A DNA stretch of 58,514 bases from Mesorhizobium norvegicum (GCF_004919685.1 NZ_SMYZ01000059.1:1-58514); one strand, 5' to 3'. Positions 25,087 to 34,940 are shown, counted from the stretch's first letter. Translations and numbers: made by a program. Notes: generated by a model from the sequence alone, not told the origin.

Positions 25087-26988
25087 ATGAAGAAACGAGA
25101 CTCGCTGGGAACCCGGCTGCGCTACGGGTTCGACAAGAGCATGGCCGCCGGCCCGATCGCGCTGATCGGCTGGCTCGCCGTCGCTTCCCTGCTGATCATC
25201 ATCGCCGCCGCGGCTTTCCTTGCGGTGACCCGCATCGCGCCGGAAGGCGGCGAGCCGCTGAACTTTGTCGAGGCGTTCTGGGAATCGCTGATGCGCACGC
25301 TCGATTCCGGCACGATGGGCGGTGACACCGGCTGGGCCTTCCGTCTCGTCATGCTGTTTGTCACGCTTGCAGGCATCTTCGTCGTGTCGGCCCTCATCGG
25401 CGTGCTCAGCGCCGGCGTCGACAGCAAGCTCGACGAACTGCGCAAGGGCCGTTCGCGGGTGCTGGAGACCGATCACACCATCATCCTCAACTGGTCGCCG
25501 TCGATCTTCGACGTCATCTCCGAACTCGTCATTGCCAATGCCAGCCGCCGCCGTCCGCGCATCGTCGTCATGGCCAATATGGACAAGGTCGAGATGGAGG
25601 ACGAGATCGCGGCCAAGGTCGGCAAACTGGGCAACACGCGCATCATCTGCCGCAGCGGCGACCCGACCGATCTCTATGATCTGGTCATCGTTAATCCGCA
25701 GACCTCGCGGTCGGTCATCGTGCTGTCGCCGGACGGCGACGATCCGGATTCGCAGGTTATCAAGACGGTGCTGGCGCTGGTCAACGATCCGAACCGGCGC
25801 ACCGCCCCCTACAACATCGCCGCCGAGATTCGCGATGGCAAGAACGCCGAGGTCGCCCGCGTCGTCGGCGGAGCCGAGGTGCAACTCGTGCTGGCCGACC
25901 AGCTCATCTCGCGCATCGTCGTGCATTCGAGCCGGCAGTCAGGTCTCAGCGGCGTCTATTCGGAGCTGCTCGATTTCGACGGCTGTGAAATCTACACGAC
26001 CGAGCAGCCGGATCTCGCCGGCAAGACCTTCGGCGAGGCGGTGATGGCGTATGAGCACTGCGCGCTGATCGGGCTTTGCGACCGCAACGGGCGCGTCAAT
26101 CTCAACCCACCTTCGGACCTGGTGATCGGCAAGGACATGCGCGCCATTCTCATCGCCGAGGACGATGCCGCGATAAAGCTGGGAAGCACTGGTATCAAGA
26201 TCGACGCGGCGGCGATCCTTGGCCCGCGGTCCATCGAGGCGAAGCCGGAGCGCACGCTGATCCTCGGTTGGAACCGGCGCGGTCCGATCATCACCTATGA
26301 ACTGTCGCGCTACGTCGCGCCTGGTTCGATCCTGACCATCGCCGCCGATACATCAGGCCTCGAGCAGGAAGTTGCCGGACTGCCGGTCGTCGGCGACAAT
26401 CTGGCGGTGTCCTGCCGCGTCACCGACACGTCGAGCAGCACCGCGCTGGCAAGCCTGGACGTGCCTTCCTACGACCACGTGCTCGTTCTCGGCTACAGCG
26501 AAACCATGGCAGCGCAACCCGCCGATACGCGCACGCTGGTGACGCTGCTGCATCTGCGCAAGATCGCCGATGATGCCGGCATGCACATCAGCATCGTCAG
26601 CGAGATGATCGACGTGCGCAACCGGGAGCTTGCGGCCGTGACCAAGGCCGATGATTTCGTCGTCAGCAACAGGCTGGTCAGCCTGATGCTGGCGCAGTCG
26701 TCCGAAAATCAGTACCTCGCCGCGATCTTCGATGACCTGCTCGACGAGAAGGGTTCTGAAATCTACATGCGCCCGGTCGCCGACTATGTCGCCATCGACC
26801 AGCCGGTGACCTTCTGGACGATCGCGGAATCGGCACGGCTGCGCGGCGAAATCGCCATAGGCTACCGGCGCATCCGCGCCGGAGAGGCCGACCAGCGGGC
26901 GCTGGGCGGCGTCACCGTAAACCCGCTGAAGTCGGAAGCGCTCGCCTATCTGCCGGAGGACCGGATCATCGTGCTGGCGCGGGACTGA
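25087..26988 (+). CDS. CASTOR/POLLUX-type ion channel protein
   Basis: A 633-aa inner-membrane protein. It has two N-terminal membrane helices (about 22-48 and 93-117) around a pore-like loop (FWESLMRTLDSGTMGGD). Two RCK/NAD-binding-like cytoplasmic regions follow, starting near HTIILNWSPSIFDVISEL and ERTLILGWNRRGPIITYEL. This is the architecture of the CASTOR/POLLUX/DMI1 family, known in legumes for nuclear calcium signalling and also present in bacteria with unknown roles. Ion selectivity cannot be read with confidence. ATG 25087 is used; ATG 25036 is in frame but has no good ribosome-binding site. Confidence 0.85.
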   Translation: MKKRDSLGTRLRYGFDKSMAAGPIALIGWLAVASLLIIIAAAAFLAVTRIAPEGGEPLNFVEAFWESLMRTLDSGTMGGDTGWAFRLVMLFVTLAGIFVVSALIGVLSAGVDSKLDELRKGRSRVLETDHTIILNWSPSIFDVISELVIANASRRRPRIVVMANMDKVEMEDEIAAKVGKLGNTRIICRSGDPTDLYDLVIVNPQTSRSVIVLSPDGDDPDSQVIKTVLALVNDPNRRTAPYNIAAEIRDGKNAEVARVVGGAEVQLVLADQLISRIVVHSSRQSGLSGVYSELLDFDGCEIYTTEQPDLAGKTFGEAVMAYEHCALIGLCDRNGRVNLNPPSDLVIGKDMRAILIAEDDAAIKLGSTGIKIDAAAILGPRSIEAKPERTLILGWNRRGPIITYELSRYVAPGSILTIAADTSGLEQEVAGLPVVGDNLAVSCRVTDTSSSTALASLDVPSYDHVLVLGYSETMAAQPADTRTLVTLLHLRKIADDAGMHISIVSEMIDVRNRELAAVTKADDFVVSNRLVSLMLAQSSENQYLAAIFDDLLDEKGSEIYMRPVADYVAIDQPVTFWTIAESARLRGEIAIGYRRIRAGEADQRALGGVTVNPLKSEALAYLPEDRIIVLARD

Positions 26989-26995
26989 GTAGCCA

Positions 26996-27871
26996 CTAGA
27001 TCCCCGCTGCCCTGGCGCGCGCCAGCAGCCGTTCGGCCAGTCGTAGATGCGGGCGGTCGTACATCTTGCCGTCGATGCCGACGACGCCGGGATTTCCCGC
27101 TGCCGCGAACGCGGCGACGATTGCCGCCGATTGTCTCACCGCCTCGGCCGACGGTGTGAAGGCAGCGTTGATGACCGGCACCTGATCGGGGTGGATCGCC
27201 ATCTTGCCGGTGAAGCCATCGCGCTCGGCCTCGGTGCATTCCGCTTCGAAGGCCGCCATGTCGCGAAAATTCGGAAAGACGGTGTCGATCGCCGCGACCT
27301 CCGCCGCACCAGCGGCGAGGATTGTCATGGTGCGAGCGTGACGGAACACGTCCGTGTAGCGGCCATGCTCGTCGCGGGCCGTGCGCGCGCCGATCGCCGC
27401 CGACAGGTCTTCCGCGCCCCAGGTGAGACCGGCAAGCCGCGCGCTCGTCCCGGCATAGGTCGCCGCCGCCAGCACGCCGGCCGGCGTTTCAGTGATGATC
27501 GGCAGGATCTTGATCGCGCCGTCGGCCAGGCCGTTTTCAGCCTCGCGCACCCTGAGCTTTGCCGACAGGTGCTGCACATCCTGGCCGCTGTTCGACTTGG
27601 GCAGCATGATGCCGTCGGGCATGGCTGAAACGAGCGCCGCCAGATCGTCATCCGTCAGCCCCGTCGACAGGTCGTTGACCCTGACATAGATCGCCGAGCT
27701 GGTTTGCGCCCTGCGCTCGGCGATGAAGCGCGCCGCCACCTCGCGCGCGAGCGCCTTGTTGTGCGGCGCCACGGAATCTTCAAGGTCGACGATGACCACG
27801 TCGGCGCCGGCACCAAAACCCTTTTCCAGTTTCCTCTCGGAATCGCCGGGGACGAACAGCAGCGAACGCAT
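26996..27871 (-). CDS. HpcH/HpaI aldolase / citrate lyase beta-like CoA-ester lyase
   Basis: A 291-aa TIM-barrel lyase. RSLLFVPGDSERKLEKGF opens the protein and DVVIVDLEDSVAPHNK carries an acidic metal ligand region; LTWGAEDLSAAIG and KMAIHPDQVPVINAAF are also typical. The family includes malyl-CoA, beta-methylmalyl-CoA and citramalyl-CoA lyases. It is three bases downstream of a MaoC-type hydratase gene, and together they could hydrate an enoyl-CoA and cleave the hydroxyacyl-CoA product. The exact substrate is an inference. Confidence 0.85.
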   Translation of the reverse strand: MRSLLFVPGDSERKLEKGFGAGADVVIVDLEDSVAPHNKALAREVAARFIAERRAQTSSAIYVRVNDLSTGLTDDDLAALVSAMPDGIMLPKSNSGQDVQHLSAKLRVREAENGLADGAIKILPIITETPAGVLAAATYAGTSARLAGLTWGAEDLSAAIGARTARDEHGRYTDVFRHARTMTILAAGAAEVAAIDTVFPNFRDMAAFEAECTEAERDGFTGKMAIHPDQVPVINAAFTPSAEAVRQSAAIVAAFAAAGNPGVVGIDGKMYDRPHLRLAERLLARARAAGI

Positions 27872-27874
27872 GCG

Positions 27875-28327
27875 TCAGATCGCCTTCTTCAGCATCATCG
27901 CTTGCCTGGTGCATTTGGCGACGAGATCGCCATGCTGGTTGTAGGCGCGATGCTCGAATTCAACGATGCCGCGATCGGGTTTCGACCTGGACTCCCGCAC
28001 CGAGATGACTGTCGTCTCGACCCGGATGGTGTCGCCATGGAAGACCGGATGCGGAAACACGGTTTCCTTCATGCCGAGATTGGCCACCGTGGTGCCGACG
28101 GTGATGTCATTGACCGAAATGCCGATCATCAGGCCGAGCGTGAACAGCGAATTGACCAGCGGCTTGCCCCATTCGCTCTTGGCGGCAAAATCGAAATCGA
28201 TGTGCAGTGGCTGCGGGTTCAGCGTCATCGCCGAAAACAGCATGTTGTCGCTTTCGGTGACGGTCTTGCGCAGCGTGTGCTGGAAGACGTGGCCGACGAC
28301 GAACTCTTCGAGATAAAGCCCGGCCAT
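27875..28327 (-). CDS. MaoC-family dehydratase (hotdog fold)
   Basis: A 150-aa (R)-specific hydratase-like protein. It has the hotdog sequence NPQPLHIDFDFAAKSEWGKPLVNSLFTLGLMIG, here shown in part, with the Asp/His hydratase signature (PLHIDFDFA). It is the short single-domain form, unlike the roughly 340-aa mesaconyl-CoA hydratase. ATG 28327 has GGAGGAG seven bases upstream, deciding against an earlier frame extension. It is co-transcribed with the CoA-ester lyase. Confidence 0.85.
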   Translation of the reverse strand: MAGLYLEEFVVGHVFQHTLRKTVTESDNMLFSAMTLNPQPLHIDFDFAAKSEWGKPLVNSLFTLGLMIGISVNDITVGTTVANLGMKETVFPHPVFHGDTIRVETTVISVRESRSKPDRGIVEFEHRAYNQHGDLVAKCTRQAMMLKKAI

Positions 28328-28480
28328 TTTCTGTCTCCTCCACTGTTTGACGGTTGATAGGCGCTGCATTCAGGGCTCGCAAGCCAGTTAATGAACATGG
28401 TGAACCGTTCGTAAACCATTTCTGCCTACCGTCCTGACCGGGGCCAGGAACCTTCTGGCAAGGGGCGTAAGCAGACGGGC

Positions 28481-29605
28481 ATGGTTGTTGTTTCGCATTT
28501 CCTGAAATGGATCTACACGGCCAGGGTGTCGGAGCGCGCCGCCGCGGCCAGTGCATTGGCCCGAGCCTATGTCAATTCCGACCTGCCATTCGAGGACCGT
28601 TGCGCGGCCGAGGCGGCGCTGACGCTGCTGCTCGACGATGCCTCGTCGAAGGTGCGCCTGGCGATGGCCGAGGCGTTGTCGATGAGCCACCACGCGCCAT
28701 TGCAGATCATCAGCGTGCTTGCCTCCGACCAGCCGGAAGTCGCCGGCGTGGTGCTGGCGCGCTCGCCGCTTCTCACCGACGCCGATCTGATCAAAGGCGT
28801 GGCCTCAAGTCCGAAGGCGACGCAAAAACTGATCGCCGACCGGCCGCTCGTCTCGATGGCGCTGTCGGCGGCCATCGCCGAGATCGGCGAGGCGGAGGCC
28901 TGCGCCGTGCTGCTCGCCAACAGCGGCGCCGACATCGCTTCGCTCAGTTTCCGCCGCATGGCCGAACGGCACGGGCATCTGCCCCTGGTGCGCGAGGCGC
29001 TGATATCGGATGCCCGCCTGCCTGCCGACTGCCGGCATATGCTGCTCGTCAAGCTCGGCGAGATGCTGAAAACATCGCCACTGGTGATGGCATTGATGGG
29101 CGCGGCGCGAGCCGACCGCGTCATGCGCGACGCCTGCGTCAAGGCTTCGGTGACGCTGATCGAGGGCACGCGCCAGGAAGAACATGCGGCGCTGATCGAG
29201 CATCTCAGGCTGCGTGGCGATCTCACCGCGAGCTTCCTCATCCGCACCATCGCTCATGGCAAGGTCGATTTCTTCGGTTCGGCGCTGGTCGCGCTCAGTC
29301 AGCAGTCCGAACAAAGGGTTAGGGCGCTGCTGGCTGGCGGCCACGATGTAGCGCTGCAGGCTTTGTTCCGCAGCGCCGGCCTCGCCGCCGCCACGCACGC
29401 CATCATCCTGCGCGCGCTGAAGATCTGGCGCGAGGTCGCCAACGGCAAGCGTGTCGCCGGTGTGCAGGAAGTCAGCTGGCTGATGCTCAAGGAAGTGGGT
29501 GGGCAATCCGCCGAAGGCGATCTCGCCGCGCTGGTCAAGTCGATCCATCTCGATGCGCTGCGCGAGAACGCGCGGGATCACGCGCTGGCGATAGCGGCGG
29601 CCTAA
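28481..29605 (+). CDS. DUF2336 domain protein
   Basis: A 374-aa, mostly helical protein rich in Ala and Leu. The N-terminal half has HEAT-like helical pairs (EDRCAAEAALTLLLDDASSKVRLAMAEAL, shown in part, then SDQPEVAGVVLARSPLLTDADL). This is typical of the DUF2336 family found in alphaproteobacteria, for which I know no firm function. ATG or the codon at 28481 begins directly at the conserved part. Its TAA overlaps the stop of the convergent FUSC gene. Confidence 0.8.
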   Translation: MVVVSHFLKWIYTARVSERAAAASALARAYVNSDLPFEDRCAAEAALTLLLDDASSKVRLAMAEALSMSHHAPLQIISVLASDQPEVAGVVLARSPLLTDADLIKGVASSPKATQKLIADRPLVSMALSAAIAEIGEAEACAVLLANSGADIASLSFRRMAERHGHLPLVREALISDARLPADCRHMLLVKLGEMLKTSPLVMALMGAARADRVMRDACVKASVTLIEGTRQEEHAALIEHLRLRGDLTASFLIRTIAHGKVDFFGSALVALSQQSEQRVRALLAGGHDVALQALFRSAGLAAATHAIILRALKIWREVANGKRVAGVQEVSWLMLKEVGGQSAEGDLAALVKSIHLDALRENARDHALAIAAA

Positions 29606-31668
29606 CCTTTATCCCTCGCGAAGAAATCCGGAAAATCCTCCATCGCGGCGGCGATGATGCGCAGCGATGCCGCGATCTGCAGCATCTCGCCGGTGCCGTT
29701 TCGTTGGGCGATACCAGCCGCATATTGACGAGCGACGGCGACGGTCGAGGTCTGGGGATCACCGGGGGCGCGGAAGAGCAGTTCGCGCGCCAGCCCTCTT
29801 AGAAAGTTGGCAATCGAAAGCGCGGTCTCGGAGGGGATGGCATGGCCCTGGCTTGCGTCGCGCAGCCGCAGGATCTCCAGGCCGACCGTGACGGCCGCGA
29901 CGCCGCCGCCCAGAACCGCATCACCCTTCCTGCCGGCGTTCTGCACCAGCGGCATCAGCTGGTTGATGCGGTCATAGGCGAGGCTCTCGAAGGCCGAGCG
30001 CCTCGGCACGCGTTCATGCAGGCAAAGCCGCGCCAGATCCTCGCGCATGGCGCGCACGATGCGGTTGGCCGCGAGCCATGGATCGGCGGGCAGCACGACG
30101 ATGAAGACACCGATCGCCAGCAGGATGCCGACCAGGATCGACGCCGAACCGGCAAAGAAGGGCCCGGGATCGTAGGTCATCGCCTGATGCGGACTGAGGA
30201 AGGCGAGGAAGTTGATGGCGAAGGCCGTCGCCACGCCGACATAGCGCGGATTGGCCATGGCCAGCGCCGTCGGCACCAGGATAGGCACGACAAACAGCAT
30301 GAACCAGCCGAAGCCGGGCAAAGCGGGCAGCGCGACCTGGCCGACGAGAAAGGCAAAGGGCAGCGCCAGCAGCGTTCCCTTGAAGAAGCCCCAGGCCACC
30401 TGTACGGGGTCGGGGCGAGCGGCAAACAGGCTTGATACGACGGCAACGAGAATGACCGTGCCGGCCGCTTCCGACCATTTCGTCGTCAGCCAGAAGGCCG
30501 CGACCAGCAGCGTGGCAAGGGCAGCGCGGACAGCATTGCGCGATGCTCCGGGGTAATCGCGATGTACCACCAGCGCAGGCTGCCTGCTGCCCCGGACCGG
30601 GCGCGTGGCAGGCGCGCGCAAGGCGTCGAGGCCGCGCAGCACCTGCTTGAGCGCCTCGGCGAAATCGGCGGCGATGGTGAGGCGGGTGATGGTGCCGACC
30701 CTGTCGTCACCCTGGTCGGTCGAGGCATCGGGCATTTGCCGGGCCTTGGCCGAGATGGTGTCGAGCCGCGCCACCCAGGGTGCGGTGTCATCCAGCGCGC
30801 CTGACTTGGCCGCCAGTTCGCTGACAAGGGTCTGCAACTCTGAGCGCACCGGAATAAGTGCGGCGTTCTTCGGGGCGGCGTGCGAATGCAGCGCGCGTGC
30901 CGCCGAGAGCGCCGAGAGCAGCTGTCCTATGGTGCGTCGAACCGGATAGGCGCGCGGTGCAAAGCTCGGCGCTTCGAGCCTGGCATAGGCGCGCATCTCG
31001 CCAAGCGTCTGGGTGTCGGCGACGAGCTTTCGGTGCAGGCCCGACAGCGTTGCCGGATCGCCGCCGGAGAATGCACCGCCCGCGTACGTCGCGAGATCGA
31101 GAATGCAGCGTTTCAGGCGCGAGATGATGGCGTCGCTGGCCAATTTCGGCAGGATCAGCCGGCTGGTCAGGCCGGCGCAGACAATGCCGAGCACGATCTC
31201 GGCACAGCGTGCGACGGCGAGGTCGACGACAAGGTGCGGTTGTCCGAAGGCGGGCAGGCCGATGATCATCGCGGTGTAACCGGCAAGGGCGGCACCATAG
31301 GCTTCGGGATTGCGCAGCAGCGACGAGACAAAGGTGCAAATGCCGATCCAGACGGCAAGCACCGTCACGAGCACCCAGGGGCCGGTGCCGAAAACGGTGG
31401 TGATGCCGATCGCCGCGACGCCGCCGGCCAGCGTGCCGAGCAGCCGGTAGAAGCCTTTTGCTAGCACCATGCCGGCAACAGGCTGGGCGACGATGAACAC
31501 CGTCATCATGGCCCATTGCGGGTGGTCGAGCTTCAGCGCATAGGCGACCAGCAGCGCGATCAGGCCGGCCGAAACGGTGCGCAGCGCGAAAATCCAGTCC
31601 GAACGCGTCGGTTGCGTCAACCCGGCCAAACTCGACTCGAAAAAGCCTTTCAGTCGCACCCAGGTCAC
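29602..31668 (-). CDS. FUSC / aromatic acid exporter-type membrane protein
   Basis: A 688-aa inner-membrane protein with two blocks of about five to six membrane helices (about 30-170 and 380-520), each followed by a soluble region. This is the duplicated layout of FUSC/AaeB-type efflux proteins. The second block begins RNAVRAALATLLVAAFWLTTKW. The substrate is unknown; aromatic acids or fusaric acid are the family precedent. GTG 31668 has GGAG eight bases upstream. No membrane-fusion partner gene (AaeA type) is adjacent. Confidence 0.85.
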   Translation of the reverse strand: MTWVRLKGFFESSLAGLTQPTRSDWIFALRTVSAGLIALLVAYALKLDHPQWAMMTVFIVAQPVAGMVLAKGFYRLLGTLAGGVAAIGITTVFGTGPWVLVTVLAVWIGICTFVSSLLRNPEAYGAALAGYTAMIIGLPAFGQPHLVVDLAVARCAEIVLGIVCAGLTSRLILPKLASDAIISRLKRCILDLATYAGGAFSGGDPATLSGLHRKLVADTQTLGEMRAYARLEAPSFAPRAYPVRRTIGQLLSALSAARALHSHAAPKNAALIPVRSELQTLVSELAAKSGALDDTAPWVARLDTISAKARQMPDASTDQGDDRVGTITRLTIAADFAEALKQVLRGLDALRAPATRPVRGSRQPALVVHRDYPGASRNAVRAALATLLVAAFWLTTKWSEAAGTVILVAVVSSLFAARPDPVQVAWGFFKGTLLALPFAFLVGQVALPALPGFGWFMLFVVPILVPTALAMANPRYVGVATAFAINFLAFLSPHQAMTYDPGPFFAGSASILVGILLAIGVFIVVLPADPWLAANRIVRAMREDLARLCLHERVPRRSAFESLAYDRINQLMPLVQNAGRKGDAVLGGGVAAVTVGLEILRLRDASQGHAIPSETALSIANFLRGLARELLFRAPGDPQTSTVAVARQYAAGIAQRNGTGEMLQIAASLRIIAAAMEDFPDFFARDKG

Positions 31669-31714
31669 ATGCTCGTCTCCGCAACTGGAGCCCGTGTTAT
31701 GGACTGGCTGGCGG

Positions 31715-33784
31715 CTAGATATCCAGCACTTCCGTCTCGGCGAATTCGGCGCGTTCCTGGATGAAGCGGAAGCGCGCTTCCGGCTTGGTGCCCATCAGCG
31801 CATCGACGGCGTCCTTGGTCGCCGCCTCGGCGTCAATCACATCGATCCTGAGCAGGGTGCGTTTCCTCGGATCCATGGTGGTCTCCTTGAGCTGGGCGGC
31901 CATCATCTCGCCCAGACCCTTGAAGCGGCCAAGTTCGACCTTGCCGCGCCCGGTGAACTCGGTGCGCAGGAGCTCGTCCTTGTGCGCGTCGTCGCGGGCA
32001 TAGGCGACCTTGCCGCCTTGCCTGATCGAGTAAAGCGGCGGCACCGCAAGATAGAGATGGCCGCCGCGCACCAGCGCCGGCATCTCCTGGTAGAAGAAGG
32101 TGATCAGCAGCGAGGCGATGTGGGCGCCGTCGACGTCGGCGTCGGTCATGATGATCACGCGGTCGTAGCGCAGATCTTCGTCGCGGTATTTCGACCGCGT
32201 ACCGCATCCCAGCGCCTGGATCAGGTCCGAGATCTGTTGGTTTCCGGCAAGCTTGTCGTTGCCGGCGCTGGCGACGTTGAGGATTTTTCCGCGCAGCGGC
32301 AGGACGGCCTGGCTGGCGCGGTCGCGCGCCTGCTTGGCCGAGCCGCCGGCCGAATCACCTTCGACGATGAACAGTTCGGCGCCAGCCGCGGCATTCTGCG
32401 TGCAGTCGGCGAGCTTGCCCGGAAGGCGCAATTTGCGCACCGCGCTCTTGCGCGACACTTCCTTTTCCTGGCGTCGGCGCACCCGCTCGTCGGCGCGTGC
32501 GATCACCCATTCGAGCAGCTTCGACGCTTCCTGCGGGTTGTCGGCCAGCCAATGGTCGAACGGATCGCGGATCGCGGTCTCGACGATGCGGATTGCCTCG
32601 ATCGTCGCCAGCCTGTCCTTGGTCTGGCCGACGAATTCCGGCTCGCGGATGAACACCGACAGCATACCCGCCGCCGAGATCATGACGTCTTCGGAGGTGA
32701 CGATCGAGGCGCGCTTGTTGCCGACGAGATCGGCATAGGCGCGCAGGCCCCGCGTCAGCACGTTGCGGAAGCCGGCCTCGTGGGTGCCGCCTTCGCCGGT
32801 CGGGATGGTGTTGCAGTAGGAATTGATGAAACCGTCGCCGCCGAACCAGGTCACCGCCCATTCGAGCGAGCCATGGCCGCCCTGTTTCTCGCTCTTGCCG
32901 GCGAAAATCTCGCGCGTCACCTGAAAATCGTCGCCGAGCGATGCCTTGAGATAGTCCTTCAGGCCGCCGGGAAAATGGAATTCAGCCTTGGCCGGTGTCT
33001 GATCCTTTTCCTTGATCAGTGACGGATCGCAGGTCCAGCGGATTTCGACGCCGCCGAACAGATAGGCTTTCGAACGCGTCATACGGTAGAGCCGCGCCGG
33101 TTCGAATGCCGCGCCCTTGCCGAAAATCTGCTCGTCGGGGTGGAAGCGGATCTTTGTGCCGCGCCGGTTGTGGACCTCGCCCAATTGTTCCAGGCCGGTC
33201 ACGGGAACGCCGCGCGAAAAGCGCTGGCGATAGAGCTGGCGGCCACGCGCGACCTCGACCTCGAGATGGTCCGACAGCGCGTTGACCACGGACACGCCGA
33301 CGCCATGCAAGCCGCCTGATGTTTCGTAAACCTTGGAGTCGAACTTGCCGCCCGAATGCAGCGTCGTCATGATCACTTCGAGCGCCGGCTTCTTGAACTT
33401 CGGATGCGGATCGACCGGGATGCCGCGGCCATTGTCGGTGACGGCGAGATAGCCGTCGGCCGAGAGCTCGACGTCGATGAAGGTGGCATGGCCGGCCACC
33501 GCTTCGTCCATCGAATTGTCGATGACCTCGGCGAACAGATGGTGCATCGCCTTGTCGTCGGTGCCGCCGATATACATGCCTGGCCGGCGGCGCACCGGCT
33601 CCAGCCCTTCCAGCACCTCGATGTCGGCGGCGCTATAGCCCTCGCTGCCATCCTTGGTCGCGGCAGGACGCTTGGTGGCCTGCACCAGCTTGGTGGCCTG
33701 GACCAGCGGATCCGCCGGGCGAGCCGGCTGCGGCTGCTTGTCCATATTGCCGAAGAGATCGTTGTTGTCGTCCATGCGTGCCAT
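31715..33784 (-). CDS. parE: DNA topoisomerase IV subunit B
   Basis: A 689-aa ATPase subunit that works with ParC to decatenate replicated chromosomes. The GHKL ATPase motifs are clear (EVIDNSMDEA, DNGRGIPVD, GGLHGVGVSVVNALS). The TOPRIM part has EGDSAGGSAKQARDR, LPLRGKILNV and TDADVDGAH. The gene lacks the long insertion typical of GyrB. The N-terminal tail (1-50) is variable and carries a near-perfect 18-bp tandem duplication encoding LVQATKLVQATK. ATG 33784 or 33775 may be the start. Confidence 0.93.
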   Translation of the reverse strand: MARMDDNNDLFGNMDKQPQPARPADPLVQATKLVQATKRPAATKDGSEGYSAADIEVLEGLEPVRRRPGMYIGGTDDKAMHHLFAEVIDNSMDEAVAGHATFIDVELSADGYLAVTDNGRGIPVDPHPKFKKPALEVIMTTLHSGGKFDSKVYETSGGLHGVGVSVVNALSDHLEVEVARGRQLYRQRFSRGVPVTGLEQLGEVHNRRGTKIRFHPDEQIFGKGAAFEPARLYRMTRSKAYLFGGVEIRWTCDPSLIKEKDQTPAKAEFHFPGGLKDYLKASLGDDFQVTREIFAGKSEKQGGHGSLEWAVTWFGGDGFINSYCNTIPTGEGGTHEAGFRNVLTRGLRAYADLVGNKRASIVTSEDVMISAAGMLSVFIREPEFVGQTKDRLATIEAIRIVETAIRDPFDHWLADNPQEASKLLEWVIARADERVRRRQEKEVSRKSAVRKLRLPGKLADCTQNAAAGAELFIVEGDSAGGSAKQARDRASQAVLPLRGKILNVASAGNDKLAGNQQISDLIQALGCGTRSKYRDEDLRYDRVIIMTDADVDGAHIASLLITFFYQEMPALVRGGHLYLAVPPLYSIRQGGKVAYARDDAHKDELLRTEFTGRGKVELGRFKGLGEMMAAQLKETTMDPRKRTLLRIDVIDAEAATKDAVDALMGTKPEARFRFIQERAEFAETEVLDI

Positions 33785-34013
33785 AGAGTCCGATGCTGCG
33801 AATCACCTCGCGATACTGCCACGCTTTTCCGCGCCAAGCGACCGAGGTTCCTGTTCCGTTCGGGGATATGATCCCTCTTAACCCAAAACCATTCGATAAC
33901 CAAGCCGACGGAAATAGATCTAATACCACCGAGCAAAATTCCTGATTCTTTAACAATGCCGCCTAGGGTTAAGCCCAACAAAACAAGAAACTGCGGGCAT
34001 CAGGGGTTTCGGC
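33785..34013. other. A+T-rich divergent intergenic region between parE and cpaB
   Basis: This 229-bp gap separates the divergent parE and cpaB genes. The part from about 33875 to 33990 is distinctly A+T-rich and probably holds the cpaB operon promoter. I see a GGGTTAAGCCC palindrome at 33967-33977, but no convincing -35/-10 pair or known operator. Confidence 0.4.
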
Positions 34014-34940
34014 GTGAGGGGCAAGGCCATATCGATGATCGGCATCGCCGCCGTTTTTGGCGCGATCTCGATCTTTGCCGCGGATTTCTGGGTCAAGAGC
34101 CAGGCCAAGGCCGATTCCGAAGAGAAGACGGCGTCGATCCCGGCACCTGTTGTGCCCAGGGTAGAGTTCAAGACCATCGTGGTGGCGAATGCGCCGCTGC
34201 GTTACGGCATGGAACTCGACCGGGCGCAGCTTAGCGAAATTCCGTGGTCGGAAGGGTCCGTGCCGCAGGGTGCCTTCACCACCATCAATGCGTTGCTCGC
34301 CGACGGCAGCCGCGTGGTGCTGTCGCCGATCGAGGTCAACGAACCGGTGCTGCTGACCAAGCTGTCCGGGCCAAATGGCCGCGCGACGCTCTCCAACATG
34401 ATGACGCCCGGAATGCGAGCGGTGACCATCCGCACCGACGAGATCGCCGGTGTCGGCGGCTTCGTCACGCCAGGCGACCGTGTCGATGTCGTGCTGACGC
34501 GCGATGCCGGCGAAATCCAGGAAGTGGCCAAGAACGCTCAGGGCGCTGCCGGATCGACGGTCACCTCCGAGATCGTTGTCGCCGATGCCAAGGTGCTGAG
34601 CGTCGGGCAGGGCGCCGACGAGCGCCAGACGACGCCGCAGATTTCCAATTCCGTGACCATCGAGGTGACGACCGACGGCGCGCAGAAAGTGGCGCTGGCC
34701 CGCACCGTCGGCACCCTGTCCTTGTCGCTTCGGTCCTCCAGCGATGGTGGTGACGGCAAGAACGGCGTCACCACCATCTCCTCCTTCGGTGGATCGGTCG
34801 CCTCGAACGTCCAGGCCGCAGCCGGCTCGTTGTTCGATGCCGTGGCGAAAGAGCCGGAGAAACCGAAGTTCAAGACGGTCATCGTGACGCGCGGCACAAC
34901 GGCCGAGGAATACCAGGTTCCTTCGCGGGACCAGAAATAG
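34014..34940 (+). CDS. cpaB: Flp pilus assembly protein CpaB (RcpC)
   Basis: A 308-aa inner-membrane-anchored periplasmic protein of the Tad/Flp secretion system. There is one N-terminal membrane segment (ISMIGIAAVFGAISIFAADF). A SAF-like domain follows (LRYGMELDRAQLSEIPWSEGSVPQGAF), and then the RcpC/CpaB domain (MRAVTIRTDEIAGVGGFVTPGDRVDVVLTR, shown in part). GTG 34014 is used, with AGGGG about ten bases upstream. It is the first gene of a seven-gene operon. Confidence 0.92.
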   Translation: MRGKAISMIGIAAVFGAISIFAADFWVKSQAKADSEEKTASIPAPVVPRVEFKTIVVANAPLRYGMELDRAQLSEIPWSEGSVPQGAFTTINALLADGSRVVLSPIEVNEPVLLTKLSGPNGRATLSNMMTPGMRAVTIRTDEIAGVGGFVTPGDRVDVVLTRDAGEIQEVAKNAQGAAGSTVTSEIVVADAKVLSVGQGADERQTTPQISNSVTIEVTTDGAQKVALARTVGTLSLSLRSSSDGGDGKNGVTTISSFGGSVASNVQAAAGSLFDAVAKEPEKPKFKTVIVTRGTTAEEYQVPSRDQK

